Positions 53,483 through 63,397 are shown, counted from the stretch's first letter. The stretch is DNA of 64,000 nt from Phyllobacterium bourgognense (GCF_003337575.1 NZ_QPJM01000003.1:310001-374000), one strand, 5' to 3'. Translations and numbers: made by a program. The notes: generated by a model not told the origin, from the letters alone.

Positions 53483-54541
53483 ATGACAAAAATCGCAATT
53501 GGAATGACCGGTGCCGCCGCGCTAGTAGCTGGTCTTCTCGTGGGAACATCTGCATTTGCCCAGTCCGGCTCTACAGTGGCTTTTCTCATGCCGGACCAAG
53601 CTTCGACACGATATGAGGAGCACGATGCCCCCGGTTTCATCGCCGAAATGAAAAAACTATGCGCTGACTGCAAGGTAATTTATCAGAACGCCGATGCGGA
53701 CGCTTCACGTCAGCAACAGCAATTTAATTCCGTCGTCTCGCAAGGCGCGAAAGTCATTGTCCTCGATCCCGTCGACTCAACGGCTGCAGCGTCGCTGGTC
53801 AAGCAGGCCCAGGCGCAGGGTATCAAGGTCATTGCTTACGACCGGCCCATTCCGGACGCAAAGGCCGACTTCTACGTTTCGTTCAACAATGAAGCCATCG
53901 GCAAGGCGATCGCCGATTCACTGATCGAGCATTTGAAGGCAAAGGGGGTGGCTGCTGCAGACGGTGGCGTGCTGCAGATCAACGGCTCCCCGACCGACGC
54001 TGCGGCGGGACTGATCAAAAAGGGTATTCATGCCGGTCTGGACAACAGCGGCTATAAAATCCTGGCCGAATACGACACGCCTGAATGGGCTCCGCCAAAG
54101 GCGCAGCAATGGACGAGCGGGCAAGTCACACGCTTCGGAAAGAAAATCGTGGGCATTGTCGCCGCGAATGACGGCACAGGCGGTGGGGCCATAGCAGCTC
54201 TGAAGGCAGCTGGTGTAGATCCGGTTCCGCCGGTGACCGGCAACGACGCGACGATTGCAGCGCTCCAGCTGATCATCTCGGGAGACCAGTACAACACGAT
54301 CTCCAAGCCCAGCGAAATCGTCGCGGCGGCAGCAGCCAATGCCGCAGTGAAATTGCTGGCAGGCGAGACGCCAAAGGCGGACGTCACTTTGTACGATACC
54401 CCCTCGCAGCTGTTCACTCCCGCCGTCGTTACAGCCGAGAACCTGAAAGCGGAGATCATCGACAAGAACATCATGAAAGCCGAACAGCTTTGCGTCGATC
54501 GCTATGCAGAGGGATGCAAGAAGTTGGGCATTGGTGGATGA
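53483..54541 (+). CDS. Sugar ABC transporter solute-binding protein (CUT2, ribitol candidate)
   Basis: A 352-residue periplasmic binding protein of the XylF/RbsB type. The signal peptide AAALVAGLLVGTSAFAQ is followed by VAFLMPDQASTRYEEHDAPGF, the hinge-like VIVLDPVDSTAAAS and KVIAYDRPI, and AANDGTGGGAIAAL. AGGGAG lies eight bases before the ATG. Given the ribitol dehydrogenase and pentulose kinase in the same operon, ribitol or a related pentitol is the inferred ligand. Confidence 0.92.
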   Translation: MTKIAIGMTGAAALVAGLLVGTSAFAQSGSTVAFLMPDQASTRYEEHDAPGFIAEMKKLCADCKVIYQNADADASRQQQQFNSVVSQGAKVIVLDPVDSTAAASLVKQAQAQGIKVIAYDRPIPDAKADFYVSFNNEAIGKAIADSLIEHLKAKGVAAADGGVLQINGSPTDAAAGLIKKGIHAGLDNSGYKILAEYDTPEWAPPKAQQWTSGQVTRFGKKIVGIVAANDGTGGGAIAALKAAGVDPVPPVTGNDATIAALQLIISGDQYNTISKPSEIVAAAAANAAVKLLAGETPKADVTLYDTPSQLFTPAVVTAENLKAEIIDKNIMKAEQLCVDRYAEGCKKLGIGG

Positions 54542-54608
54542 ACTGATGAAGTGGAAGTTCCGGCCGCGGTGTGCGCGGCTGGATGTTCCTTTGTCCAGCA
54601 GGGAAGGC

Positions 54609-55439
54609 ATGGCGCGAATGACCGAAACCATCGACCGGAAAACGCCTGCGGGCGAAATGGTGCTTAGCCTGCGGGGCATCTCCAAGAGTTTTGGCGCTGT
54701 TTCGGCTCTTACCGACATTGATCTCGATGTCCATGCGGGCGAGGTCGTGGCCCTCGTCGGCGACAACGGGGCCGGGAAATCAACCTTGGTAAAGACGCTC
54801 GCGGGCGTGCATCAACCGACAGCCGGAACGATCACGTTCCGCGGCCAGCCCGTCACGATGACCGACCCGAGCGCAGCGCTCAATCTCGGCATCGCCACGG
54901 TGTTCCAGGACCTGGCGCTATGCGAGAACCTGGACGTCGTCGCCAACATTTTTCTGGGGCGCGAGCTTAAACCGATGCAGCTTGACGAAACGGCGATGGA
55001 AGTCAGGTCCTGGACGCTGCTGAACGAACTTTCTGCGCGAATCCCGAGCGTCCGCATTCCAATCGCGTCGCTCTCCGGGGGGCAGCGCCAAACCGTTGCA
55101 ATCGCCAGGTCGCTACTGCTCGAACCGAAACTTATTCTCCTGGACGAACCAACTGCTGCGCTGGGCGTAGCGCAGACTGCCGAAGTACTGAACTTGATCG
55201 AAAGAGTACGCGATCGCGGCCTCGCCGTCATCATGATCAGCCACAACATGGAAGACGTCCGTGCCGTTGCCGACCGGATCGTCGTCCTGAGGCTCGGCCG
55301 CAACAATGGCGTGTTCTATCCTGATGCGACGAACCAGGAACTGGTCGGTGCAATCACCGGCGCAGTCGACAACTCTGTCACGCGAAGGGAAGACCGGCGT
55401 CACGCCGAACAGCAGCTTTCTGAAGGGGGACAGCCATGA
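54609..55439 (+). CDS. Sugar ABC transporter ATP-binding protein (CUT2)
   Basis: A 276-residue single-domain ATPase like FrcA. Walker A is GDNGAGKST, signature SLSGGQRQTV, Walker B LILLDEPTAALG, and switch histidine in IMISHNMEDV. It is shorter than the double-domain RbsA/XylG proteins. Start codons at 54609 and 54618 are both possible; GGGAAGG lies just before the first. It overlaps the permease by ATGA. Confidence 0.92.
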   Translation: MARMTETIDRKTPAGEMVLSLRGISKSFGAVSALTDIDLDVHAGEVVALVGDNGAGKSTLVKTLAGVHQPTAGTITFRGQPVTMTDPSAALNLGIATVFQDLALCENLDVVANIFLGRELKPMQLDETAMEVRSWTLLNELSARIPSVRIPIASLSGGQRQTVAIARSLLLEPKLILLDEPTAALGVAQTAEVLNLIERVRDRGLAVIMISHNMEDVRAVADRIVVLRLGRNNGVFYPDATNQELVGAITGAVDNSVTRREDRRHAEQQLSEGGQP

Positions 55440-56695
55440 CCGGCAACGTCAAAGACAATGCGTTCCCAGCCACAATGTTGGATCGCAGCGACGAGCGCCT
55501 GAAGCACGAAGCGGGTATTGGCGGTGCCGTCCGCGCCTTCATCGACCGCGTGCGGTCCGGTGACCTCGGTTCGCTCCCGGTCGTCGTCGGGCTGGCGTTG
55601 ATATGGACCGTATTTGCAAGCCTCAATCCGATATTTCTGTCGAGCAACAATCTCGTGAACCTGCTGTTCGACTGCTCCACAGTCGGCGTCATCGCACTGG
55701 GTATCGTGTGCGTGCTTATGGTAGGTGAGATCGATCTGTCTGTCGGATCGATCAGCGGCTTTGCCTCGGCCATTGTCGGCACGCTATGGGTCAACCAGGG
55801 GTGGCCGGTCGTGCTGGCCATCCTCGCCGCCGTGGCCGTCGGGGGCCTCATCGGGTCGCTTTATGCGCTTCTCTACAATCGTTTGGGCATGCCGAGCTTT
55901 GTTGCGACACTTTCCGGCTTGCTGGCGGTCTTGGGGATGCAGCTTTATATTCTCGGCTCCACCGGCTCGATCAACCTGCCGTATGGGTCAGCCATGGTCA
56001 ATTTCGGGCAGATGTTGGTGATGCCCCGCCTTTTGGCCCATATCCTGGCTGTGGTCCCCGGCGTGGTGATGCTCTGGACGGGCGTTCGCACGATTTCTCG
56101 TCGCCGCGAAGCCAATCTATCTGCACCGTCGCTGGGAAGCATTGTCCTTCGCGCCGCCGCCACAACATTGGTGCTGGAGATCATCGTTCTCTATCTGAAT
56201 CAGGATCGCGGTATTCCCTGGATGTTCGGTCTTTTCGTGGGACTGGTGATGCTGATGAACTATGCGTTGACGCGGACACAGTGGGGCCGCTCTATGACAG
56301 CGGTTGGCGGAAACCGCGAGGCTGCTCGCCGTGCCGGCATCAACGTCCGGCGCATCTACGCCAGCGCCTTCGTGCTCTGCTCGATGTTGGCGGCACTCGG
56401 CGGCGTGCTTTCGGCGTCCCGCCTGGCGTCCGCAAGCCAGCAAGCGGGTACCGGCGACGTCAATCTCAATGCGATAGCAGCGGCTGTTATCGGCGGAACG
56501 AGCCTGTTCGGCGGACGGGGCAATGCCTACTCGGCGCTGCTCGGCATCATCGTGATCCAGTCCATCGCCAACGGACTGACGCTTCTCGATCTGTCATCTT
56601 CACTTCGGTACATGATCACCGGCGGTGTCCTCGCAATCGCCGTCATCGTCGACTCTTTGGCGCGCCGGTCGAGAGTTTCCCACGGTCGCGCTTGA
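55436..56695 (+). CDS. Sugar ABC transporter permease (CUT2)
   Basis: A 419-residue permease of the RbsC/XylH type with about ten hydrophobic segments. VGEIDLSVGSISGFASAIVG is the conserved first-half motif (here EIDLSVGS), and AVGGNREAARRAGINV and AAAVIGGTSLFGGRGN are typical of the second half. It completes the importer with the ATPase and binding protein and lies 28 bases before rbtD. Confidence 0.93.
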   Translation: MTGNVKDNAFPATMLDRSDERLKHEAGIGGAVRAFIDRVRSGDLGSLPVVVGLALIWTVFASLNPIFLSSNNLVNLLFDCSTVGVIALGIVCVLMVGEIDLSVGSISGFASAIVGTLWVNQGWPVVLAILAAVAVGGLIGSLYALLYNRLGMPSFVATLSGLLAVLGMQLYILGSTGSINLPYGSAMVNFGQMLVMPRLLAHILAVVPGVVMLWTGVRTISRRREANLSAPSLGSIVLRAAATTLVLEIIVLYLNQDRGIPWMFGLFVGLVMLMNYALTRTQWGRSMTAVGGNREAARRAGINVRRIYASAFVLCSMLAALGGVLSASRLASASQQAGTGDVNLNAIAAAVIGGTSLFGGRGNAYSALLGIIVIQSIANGLTLLDLSSSLRYMITGGVLAIAVIVDSLARRSRVSHGRA

Positions 56696-56723
56696 TGCAA
56701 CGTTCTAACAAGTAAGGTTTGCC

Positions 56724-57452
56724 ATGAAACAGGAACTGTCAGGAAAGGTCGCAGCCATTACCGGGGCAGCCTCTGGAATCGGCCTCGAATGTGCCAAATA
56801 TTTACTGCGCGAGGGGGTCAATGTCGCACTCGTCGATCGGGCAGGGGACACGTTGGACAAATTATGTTCCGAACTGGGGCCACAAGCCCATCCCGTGGTC
56901 GTCGACCTGACGAAGCCAGCTGAAGTTTCGACAATGCTGCCACGTATCCTGGAGAAGTTCGGGCATCTTGATATCTTCCACGCCAATGCCGGCTCTTACG
57001 TAGGCGGGGAAGTTGTGGATGGAGACCCGGACGCCTGGGACCGAATGCTCAACCTGAACATCAACGCTGCATTCCGTTCGGTCCAAGCCGTGCTGCCTCA
57101 TATGGTGGAGCGCAAAACCGGCGATATCATCATGACCAGCTCCATCGCCGGTCTGGTTCCGGTGGTAGGCGAACCGATCTACACAGCATCAAAATATGCG
57201 GTGCAAGCATTCGTCCATACGGTTCGACGCCAAGTGGCAAAGCACGGCATCCGGGTGGGTGCGGTAGCGCCAGGCCCGGTAATTACCGCTTTGATAAGCG
57301 ACTGGCCCAAGGAAAAGCTCGACGATGCGATCGCGGCGGGAGGGCTGATGGAAGCAAGCGAAGTGGCGGAGGCAGTGCTGTTCATGTTGTCCAGACCACG
57401 CAACGTCACCATCCGCGATTTGGTCATTCTGCCCTTCAGTTCGGACTTGTGA
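56724..57452 (+). CDS. rbtD: Ribitol 2-dehydrogenase
   Basis: A 242-residue short-chain dehydrogenase that oxidises ribitol to D-ribulose. It follows Klebsiella RbtD very closely: [19 protein letters not shown] at the start, FHANAG, the NINAAFRSV helix, [18 protein letters not shown] with the YxxxK pair, and the family-specific end [10 protein letters not shown]. TGxxxGIG indicates NAD use. The kinase gene follows with overlapping stop and start, as expected for a ribitol operon. Confidence 0.9.
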   Translation: MKQELSGKVAAITGAASGIGLECAKYLLREGVNVALVDRAGDTLDKLCSELGPQAHPVVVDLTKPAEVSTMLPRILEKFGHLDIFHANAGSYVGGEVVDGDPDAWDRMLNLNINAAFRSVQAVLPHMVERKTGDIIMTSSIAGLVPVVGEPIYTASKYAVQAFVHTVRRQVAKHGIRVGAVAPGPVITALISDWPKEKLDDAIAAGGLMEASEVAEAVLFMLSRPRNVTIRDLVILPFSSDL

Positions 57453-57454
57453 AG

Positions 57455-59083
57455 ATGGCCGCCCACTTTATCGGTGTCGACGTCGGAACGGGCAGCGCTC
57501 GCGCGGGGGTCTTTGACGAGAACGGCACTCTGCTTGCCGTGGCGAAGCGCCCGATCAACATCTGGCAAGAGGCAGGCGACGTCGTCGAGCAATCAAGCGA
57601 AGATATCTGGAATGCAGTGTCCACGAGCGTGAGGGAGGCAGTGGCGGCTTCTGGCGTGAATACGGCCGACATTCGAGGTCTGGGATTCGACGCCACATGT
57701 TCGCTCGTCGCCGTCACAGCGGATGGCTCCCCGGTTGCGGTCGGAAGTTCAGGCGATCCGAAGCGAAACATCATTGTCTGGATGGACCACCGCGCCGCTG
57801 GCGAAGCAGAAGAGATCAACGCCGGCGGGCACGAAGTCCTGAGCTACGTAGGTGGACGAATCTCACCCGAAATGGAGACGCCGAAACTTTTGTGGTTGAA
57901 GCGCAATCTTCCGGACGCCTTTGCTGCCACCGGGCATTTTTTCGACCTCGCCGATTATCTGACATGGCGGGCAACCGGCTCGTTGACGCGCTCGACCTGC
58001 ACGGTCACGTGCAAATGGACCTACCTTGCCCACGAAAATCGCTGGGACTCGGAGTATTTCAACAAGATCGGGTTGGAGGAGCTGGTTGCAGAACGTTTCG
58101 CCAGAATTGGGACTGAAATCGTGCAGCCCGGTACACCGCTGGCCTCCGGTTTGACTGAAACGGCCGCTGTTGAATTGGGCTTGCATCCGGGGACCGCCGT
58201 CGCCGCATCTCTGATCGATGCGCATGCCGGCGGCCTCGGGACTTTGGGGGCGGCTGGAGAGGGGGTGACCTCGGACATCGGTCGCCGCCTTGCCTACGTA
58301 TTCGGCACCTCGGCTTGTTCCATGGCTTCCAGCCAAGAGCCCGTTTTCGTAGATGGCGTATGGGGCCCATACTTTTCCGCCATGGTTCCCGATCTTTGGC
58401 TTAACGAAGGCGGACAATCGGCCGCCGGTGCCGCGATCGACCATCTCGTGGCAATGCATCCAGCGTCGGCATCGGCCATCGAGCTTGCCGAAGCGGCCGG
58501 GACATCGCTTGTCGGTTGGCTTGAGGCAGAGGCGTCCAAAATGTGCAGCAAACAAGAGGATGTTGTGGCTCTGGCACATCGGATCCATGTCGTTCCGGAA
58601 TTTCTGGGAAACAGATCGCCAAACGCCGATCCGGATGCACGCGCAGTGATCGCTGGTTTGAGCCTCGATGCGGGAATACCCGACCTCGTCGCATTGTACA
58701 TCGCCGGGCTCTGCGGAATCTGCTACGGGCTCAAACAGCTTCTGGTCAAGTTGGGCGAAGATGGAATTCCGATCGATCTGATCATGGCAAGCGGCGGCGC
58801 GGCGCAAAGCGACCTCGTCAGGCAGTTGTTGGCCGACGCTACAGGTGTCCGGGTGGCGGTAATTGACAACCCTGAACCTGTTCTGCTCGGCTCGGCCATG
58901 CTGGCTGCGGTGGCTTCTGGTCATCGCGCGAACTTGGCCGATGCGATGGCTGCCATGTCAAGGATATCGAGCGTCTTCGAGCCCGCCCAAGGCACACTCA
59001 AGAGGGTCCACAAAATACGCTATAGCATCTTTAAAAGGCTCCAGTCGGTCGATCGGGAGATAAGAATGGACCTTCAGATGTGA
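57455..59083 (+). CDS. rbtK: FGGY-family pentulose kinase (D-ribulokinase candidate)
   Basis: A 542-residue FGGY carbohydrate kinase. The N-terminal phosphate motif is GVDVGTGSARAGVFD, then GLGFDATCSLV and IVWMDHRA, and the C-terminal LIMASGGAAQSDLVRQLLAD, here ASGGAAQSD. These patterns match the FGGY ribulokinase-like pentulose kinases. It would make D-ribulose 5-phosphate from the product of the adjacent dehydrogenase. A GTG at 57449 overlapping the rbtD stop is an alternative start. No rbtK-specific residue was verified, so the sugar is inferred from context. Confidence 0.85.
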   Translation: MAAHFIGVDVGTGSARAGVFDENGTLLAVAKRPINIWQEAGDVVEQSSEDIWNAVSTSVREAVAASGVNTADIRGLGFDATCSLVAVTADGSPVAVGSSGDPKRNIIVWMDHRAAGEAEEINAGGHEVLSYVGGRISPEMETPKLLWLKRNLPDAFAATGHFFDLADYLTWRATGSLTRSTCTVTCKWTYLAHENRWDSEYFNKIGLEELVAERFARIGTEIVQPGTPLASGLTETAAVELGLHPGTAVAASLIDAHAGGLGTLGAAGEGVTSDIGRRLAYVFGTSACSMASSQEPVFVDGVWGPYFSAMVPDLWLNEGGQSAAGAAIDHLVAMHPASASAIELAEAAGTSLVGWLEAEASKMCSKQEDVVALAHRIHVVPEFLGNRSPNADPDARAVIAGLSLDAGIPDLVALYIAGLCGICYGLKQLLVKLGEDGIPIDLIMASGGAAQSDLVRQLLADATGVRVAVIDNPEPVLLGSAMLAAVASGHRANLADAMAAMSRISSVFEPAQGTLKRVHKIRYSIFKRLQSVDREIRMDLQM

Positions 59084-59202
59084 TTGGAGCTGTTCCAGCG
59101 GTGTCGAACACTCATCCGATCTTATTCTGGCAAATTGATAGGAGGATGCAACTTGACGATTTTTCGAAAAAGGCAACAAAAACGGATTATGCAAAAAGAA
59201 TA

Positions 59203-59278
59203 TGGTGCCCCCGGAGAGACTCGAACTCCCGACCCTCTGATTACAAATCAGATGCTCTACCAACTGAGCTACAAGGGC
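59203..59278 (-). tRNA. tRNA-Thr (anticodon TGT)
   Basis: The minus strand reads GCCCTTGTAGCTCAGTTGGT at the 5' end, an anticodon loop with TGT flanked by CTGAT and ATCAG, and the T-loop GTTCGAGTC. The acceptor stem GCCCTTG pairs with CGGGGGC with two G-U pairs. The CCA end is encoded. All four arms close. Confidence 0.95.
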
Positions 59279-59368
59279 AGCGGCGTCCGATTAGCACAAA
59301 CCTTCCGTCTGTAAAATGAAAAATATCATTTGCCAGAAATAAATACCTGGCCCCGTTATTCACGCCCT

Positions 59369-60232
59369 CTAATCTTTGCTGCTCAAGAGGCGTTGCGCTG
59401 CATAAAGCGAAATGGCCGCTGCGTTCGATACATTCAGCGATTTGATCGCACCGGGCATATCGAGCCGCGCAAGGTGCGTGACGGTTTCACGTGTTTTCTG
59501 CCGCAGGCCTTTACCCTCGGCGCCAAGGACCAGGGCGATCCGGCCATTGGACATGGTGTTTTCCAGCTCCAGCGGGCCTTCCGAATCAAGGCCGATGGTG
59601 ATGAATCCGATTTCATGTAGCTCAGCGATGGCGTCAGCTAGATTTCGTACCTCGACATGGGGGATGAGTTCGAGGGCGCCCGAAGCGGCTTTGGCCAGAA
59701 CACCCGATTCTTGAGGGCTGTGGCGAGCCGTGGTGATGATGGCACCGGCACCGAAGGCGACGGCCGAGCGCATGATGGCGCCGACATTGTGCGGATCGGT
59801 TACCTGATCAAGAATGAGTAGCAGCGGACTTTCCTTCAGCGCCTTCAGCGATTGTGGCTTCAGCGGTTGAGCTTCGATCATCACGCCCTGATGCACTGCC
59901 TCCGAGCCGGTCTCCCTGTCGATGGCGCGAGGCTCGACGATGTCAACATCGAAGGGCAGGGCGTCGGTGTTGTTGATTTCCAGCCGGTCCAGCGCGTTTT
60001 TGGTAACGAGCATCCGCTTGATCTTGCGGGCGGGATTGTCCAGCGCTGCACGCACCGTATGCAGGCCGTAAAGCCGTACGAGTCCTTCCGGCGCAGGCGT
60101 GCCGCTGACAGCTGGTCGTGAGGCGCGTTCGGCCTGCTGCGGTGGTCCCCCAGCCTTTTGATCGCGGAACTGGCGACGCAGTGTCGCGTAGTGTGAATCT
60201 TTTTGTGTGTGTGTGGGTTTTTGATCGGCCAT
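59369..60232 (-). CDS. rlmB: 23S rRNA (guanosine-2'-O)-methyltransferase RlmB/TrmH family
   Basis: A 287-residue SPOUT methyltransferase expected to methylate G2251 of 23S rRNA. The N-terminal RRRQ/QKAGG extension is basic; the substrate-binding part YGLHTVRAAL precedes the SPOUT core: ILDQVTDPHNVGAIMRSA, cut here to DPHNVGAIMRSA, VLGAEGKGLRQ and the knot-end SLNVSNAAAISLY. It is the usual neighbour of the tRNA-Tyr/Gly/tuf cluster in rhizobia. TTTGATCGGCC precedes the gene start. Confidence 0.93.
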   Translation of the reverse strand: MADQKPTHTQKDSHYATLRRQFRDQKAGGPPQQAERASRPAVSGTPAPEGLVRLYGLHTVRAALDNPARKIKRMLVTKNALDRLEINNTDALPFDVDIVEPRAIDRETGSEAVHQGVMIEAQPLKPQSLKALKESPLLLILDQVTDPHNVGAIMRSAVAFGAGAIITTARHSPQESGVLAKAASGALELIPHVEVRNLADAIAELHEIGFITIGLDSEGPLELENTMSNGRIALVLGAEGKGLRQKTRETVTHLARLDMPGAIKSLNVSNAAAISLYAAQRLLSSKD

Positions 60233-60474
60233 GGCGCGACATATAACCTTTCACGGCCCCGGGCGATACATGCTTGTGGCTGAATTTGCGCGTGCTGGCT
60301 GCTCCGCCGTCATATTTCTTTAGTCTATTTCCACATGCCGTTCATTTTCTGCAGGGAAGTGTTGACACCATGGAGGCTAGTCGGCATAAGGCCCTCCGCA
60401 AGCAGCGGCCCAGATACGACTTCCGGAAAGCTGTTTGCAGAGTGCCAAATGGCGCGGTTCCATCGGCAGTGACC

Positions 60475-60559
60475 GGAGGAGTGCCCGAGTGGTTAAAGGG
60501 GACGGACTGTAAATCCGTTAGCTTGGCTTACGTTGGTTCGAATCCAACCTCCTCCACCA
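60475..60559 (+). tRNA. tRNA-Tyr (anticodon GTA)
   Basis: 85 nt including encoded CCA. The acceptor arms GGAGGAG and CTCCTCC pair perfectly, the anticodon loop is CTGTAAA with GTA, and there is a long variable arm as expected for tRNA-Tyr. The T-loop is GTTCGAATC. Confidence 0.97.
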
Positions 60560-60681
60560 CTGCCGGAACCGACCGCCTGGCGCATAGGCCAAAGCCCGAT
60601 TCGGTTTTGGAACAGTTATGCGCTATCTATGTATTGCTGTATTCTGCCGCGCCCAGAAGGATGCACAGATCAGCGAGATAT

Positions 60682-60755
60682 GCGGGTATAGCTCAGTGGT
60701 AGAGCAGCAGCCTTCCAAGCTGAATATGCGGGTTCGATTCCCGCTACCCGCTCCA
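60682..60755 (+). tRNA. tRNA-Gly (anticodon TCC)
   Basis: 74 nt with encoded CCA. The acceptor arm GCGGGTA pairs with TACCCGC, the anticodon loop contains TCC (CTTCCAA), and the T-loop is GTTCGATTC. It lies 90 bases before tuf and is likely co-transcribed with it. Confidence 0.97.
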
Positions 60756-60844
60756 GATTTGCTGACGGACGGCGCGCTGTCTCGTCTGAGCTACAAACAT
60801 GGTGCCGGCCCTAGACCGGTTGTGATGACGAGAGAACGACAGTT

Positions 60845-62020
60845 ATGGCTAAGAGCAAGTTTGAACGTAACAAGCCGCACGTCAACATTGGCACGATTGG
60901 TCACGTTGACCATGGCAAGACGTCGTTGACGGCAGCGATTACGAAGTATTTCGGTGAGTACAAGCCGTACGACCAGATTGACGCAGCGCCGGAAGAAAAG
61001 GCGCGCGGCATCACCATTTCGACGGCACACGTCGAATATGAGACGCCAGCCCGTCACTATGCGCACGTCGATTGCCCCGGCCACGCCGACTATGTGAAGA
61101 ACATGATCACCGGCGCGGCGCAGATGGATGGCGCGATCCTGGTTGTTTCGGCTGCCGACGGCCCGATGCCGCAGACCCGCGAGCACATCCTGCTTGCCCG
61201 TCAGGTTGGCGTTCCGGCGATTGTCGTGTTCCTGAACAAGGTCGACCAGGTTGACGATGCCGAGCTGCTCGAACTCGTCGAGCTCGAAGTACGCGAGCTT
61301 CTGTCGAAGTACGATTTCCCCGGCGACGACATTCCGATCGTCAAGGGTTCGGCTTTGGCAGCGCTCGAAGATTCCAACAAGGAAATCGGCGAAGACGCCG
61401 TTCGTGCCTTGATGGCGGAAGTCGACAAGTACATTCCGACGCCAGAGCGTCCGATCAACCTGCCGTTCCTGATGCCGATCGAAGACGTTTTCTCGATCTC
61501 GGGCCGTGGTACGGTTGTAACGGGCCGCGTTGAACGCGGTATCGTCAAGGTTGGTGAAGAAGTCGAGATCATCGGCATCAAGCCGACGACGAAGACGACG
61601 GTGACCGGCGTCGAGATGTTCCGCAAGCTGCTCGACCAGGGCCAGGCCGGCGACAACATCGGTGCGCTGATCCGCGGCGTTGGCCGTGAAGACGTCGAGC
61701 GCGGCCAGATCCTTGCCAAGCCAGGTTCGGTCAAGCCGCACACCAAGTTCAAGGCAGAAGCCTATATCCTGACGAAGGACGAAGGTGGCCGTCACACGCC
61801 ATTCTTCTCCAACTACCGTCCGCAGTTCTACTTCCGCACGACCGACGTGACGGGTGTTGTGACTTTGCCGGAAGGCACGGAAATGGTCATGCCCGGCGAC
61901 AACATCGCAGTCGATGTGACGCTGATCGTGCCGATCGCCATGGAAGAGAAGCTGCGCTTCGCTATCCGTGAAGGTGGCCGCACGGTTGGAGCAGGGATTG
62001 TTTCTTCGATTATCGAATAA
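60845..62020 (+). CDS. tuf: Elongation factor Tu
   Basis: A 391-residue EF-Tu. G-domain motifs are complete: GHVDHGKTS (G1), RGITI (G2), DCPGHADY (G3), NKVD (G4) and SAL (G5), followed by the two beta barrels ending VSSIIE. The gene is in the tRNA-Tyr/tRNA-Gly/tuf/tRNA-Trp/secE cluster (the tufB position of E. coli). GAGAGAACG precedes the ATG and a strong terminator follows. Confidence 0.98.
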   Translation: MAKSKFERNKPHVNIGTIGHVDHGKTSLTAAITKYFGEYKPYDQIDAAPEEKARGITISTAHVEYETPARHYAHVDCPGHADYVKNMITGAAQMDGAILVVSAADGPMPQTREHILLARQVGVPAIVVFLNKVDQVDDAELLELVELEVRELLSKYDFPGDDIPIVKGSALAALEDSNKEIGEDAVRALMAEVDKYIPTPERPINLPFLMPIEDVFSISGRGTVVTGRVERGIVKVGEEVEIIGIKPTTKTTVTGVEMFRKLLDQGQAGDNIGALIRGVGREDVERGQILAKPGSVKPHTKFKAEAYILTKDEGGRHTPFFSNYRPQFYFRTTDVTGVVTLPEGTEMVMPGDNIAVDVTLIVPIAMEEKLRFAIREGGRTVGAGIVSSIIE

Positions 62021-62044
62021 GATTTTCTGATCGTTAGAATCGGG

Positions 62045-62074
62045 AAGGGCGGTCCATCGGGCCGCCCTTTTTTT
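62045..62074 (+). terminator. Intrinsic terminator after tuf
   Basis: AAGGGCGG and CCGCCCTT form an eight-base GC-rich stem, extended inward by CC/GG, followed by a run of seven T. The position, 25 bases after the tuf stop, and the T run make this a strong rho-independent terminator. Confidence 0.92.
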
Positions 62075-62167
62075 ATGCTGGCCTTAGCACCAAAGTCTAA
62101 CTTCTCTCCGTTACAGCTTCTGGTATCTAATTGACGCAAAGCCAGTCCAGATATTTGCGGAGTTAGA

Positions 62168-63397
62168 GTGTTCCAGATAGTACCCGTTAAATATCGCTAC
62201 GCGTTTTTCTGCCTCGTCTTCCTGATGATCCCTGTTCTGCAGTACATTGCGACGGTGCCGGCGCTTGCTGCCATGGCGGAGGATCAGCCAGGCTTTACCA
62301 CACCAGGAAATATCAGCCGCCCTTACACTCCTGGCGGACTATTGGGACGTTCCTTCGTGCCCTCCGAGACCAATCGTCCCCACAAGCAGGTTCGGCCTCC
62401 AAAAAATGGCGTGGTGCTTTTTGAGCCCTATACACCCGTCCGGCTTCCGGATCTCCCCAAGAGTAATGGGATTTCTTCTGTACCCTATGCGCCGGTTCGA
62501 CTACCCGATCTCCCGACAAAAAGTGCTGTACCTTCTGAGCCGCAAGCTCCTGCGAAGCTTTCGACCCCAGACAAGGCTCCCAAGCCCTTCAAGCTCGCCG
62601 ATCAGGCCATGCGATTTGCTATCGTGCGGAACGCTTCCGCAAGCTGCGAACCAGCCTGTCCCGAGTGGATAATGGCCTCGGGTACGATTACAGCGGATAG
62701 CCCCTCAAGATTGCGCAAGGTCCTGCGACAGCTGGGCAAGCGGCGATTGCCCATTGTGATCGAATCGAATGGCGGTGCGGTGGACGCGGCCATGGAAATA
62801 GGACGTTTGATCCGAAAGCGGGGGCTCGACGTTGCGGTTGGAAAAACCAGCTTCTATGAATGTGATCCTGACCAGAAAGGGTGCAAGCCAAAATATTCGG
62901 ATGGCGCATATGCCGGCTTCGCCTATCCCGGCTGGGCAGCCTGCATGTCAGCTTGCCCATTTATCGTTGCCGGCGGCACCAAACGTTTTGTCGGTTTGTG
63001 GGCAGAGCTGGGTGTCCACCAAATCACCACCACGGTTACCAAAACGATGGTAAAATATCAGACACGCTACCGGATCGTAAAAGGCAAAAAGAAAATCGTC
63101 GATACGAGAATCATCGGGCGTAGATCGGCCGGAACGTATAAGACAACCGAATTATCCAAAGGTTATCGCAAACGACTCAACGCTTACTTCAATGAAATGG
63201 GTGTCGACGCTGGCATTGTCGCTAAAATGCTTTCAATTCCGGCAAGCGATATTTCCATTCTGGACCATGACGAGTTGTTGAATTTTCGAATGACAACTGG
63301 TCCCGGCGATGTGGGCGATTTCTCCAGCGCGAGCACCTGCGCACAAGAGCCAAAACCTGCAAACTGTATTGAATTAAGCGCAATCGTCACTAAATAA
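62168..63397 (+). CDS. Secreted protein of COG3904/ClpP-crotonase type
   Basis: A 409-residue protein with an N-terminal hydrophobic signal or anchor (FFCLVFLMIPVLQYIATVPALAA, core FLMIPVL), a proline-rich linker containing the repeat PYTPVRLPDLP and PYAPVRLPDLP (about residues 85-115), and a C-terminal domain with SNGGAVDAAMEIGRLIRKRGL, here SNGGAVDAAMEIG, CMSACPFIVAGGTKRF and GVHQ. This matches the ClpP-like fold of periplasmic COG3904 proteins; several cysteines could form disulfides. GTG start with GGAG five bases upstream. Its place between tuf and tRNA-Trp is unusual. Confidence 0.75.
   Translation: MFQIVPVKYRYAFFCLVFLMIPVLQYIATVPALAAMAEDQPGFTTPGNISRPYTPGGLLGRSFVPSETNRPHKQVRPPKNGVVLFEPYTPVRLPDLPKSNGISSVPYAPVRLPDLPTKSAVPSEPQAPAKLSTPDKAPKPFKLADQAMRFAIVRNASASCEPACPEWIMASGTITADSPSRLRKVLRQLGKRRLPIVIESNGGAVDAAMEIGRLIRKRGLDVAVGKTSFYECDPDQKGCKPKYSDGAYAGFAYPGWAACMSACPFIVAGGTKRFVGLWAELGVHQITTTVTKTMVKYQTRYRIVKGKKKIVDTRIIGRRSAGTYKTTELSKGYRKRLNAYFNEMGVDAGIVAKMLSIPASDISILDHDELLNFRMTTGPGDVGDFSSASTCAQEPKPANCIELSAIVTK

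Noticed and set aside
55786-56715. Alternative plus-strand frame (309 codons) inside the CUT2 permease
   Set aside because: The overlapping frame encodes a clear RbsC-type permease; this one is Arg/Gly/His rich and motif-free.
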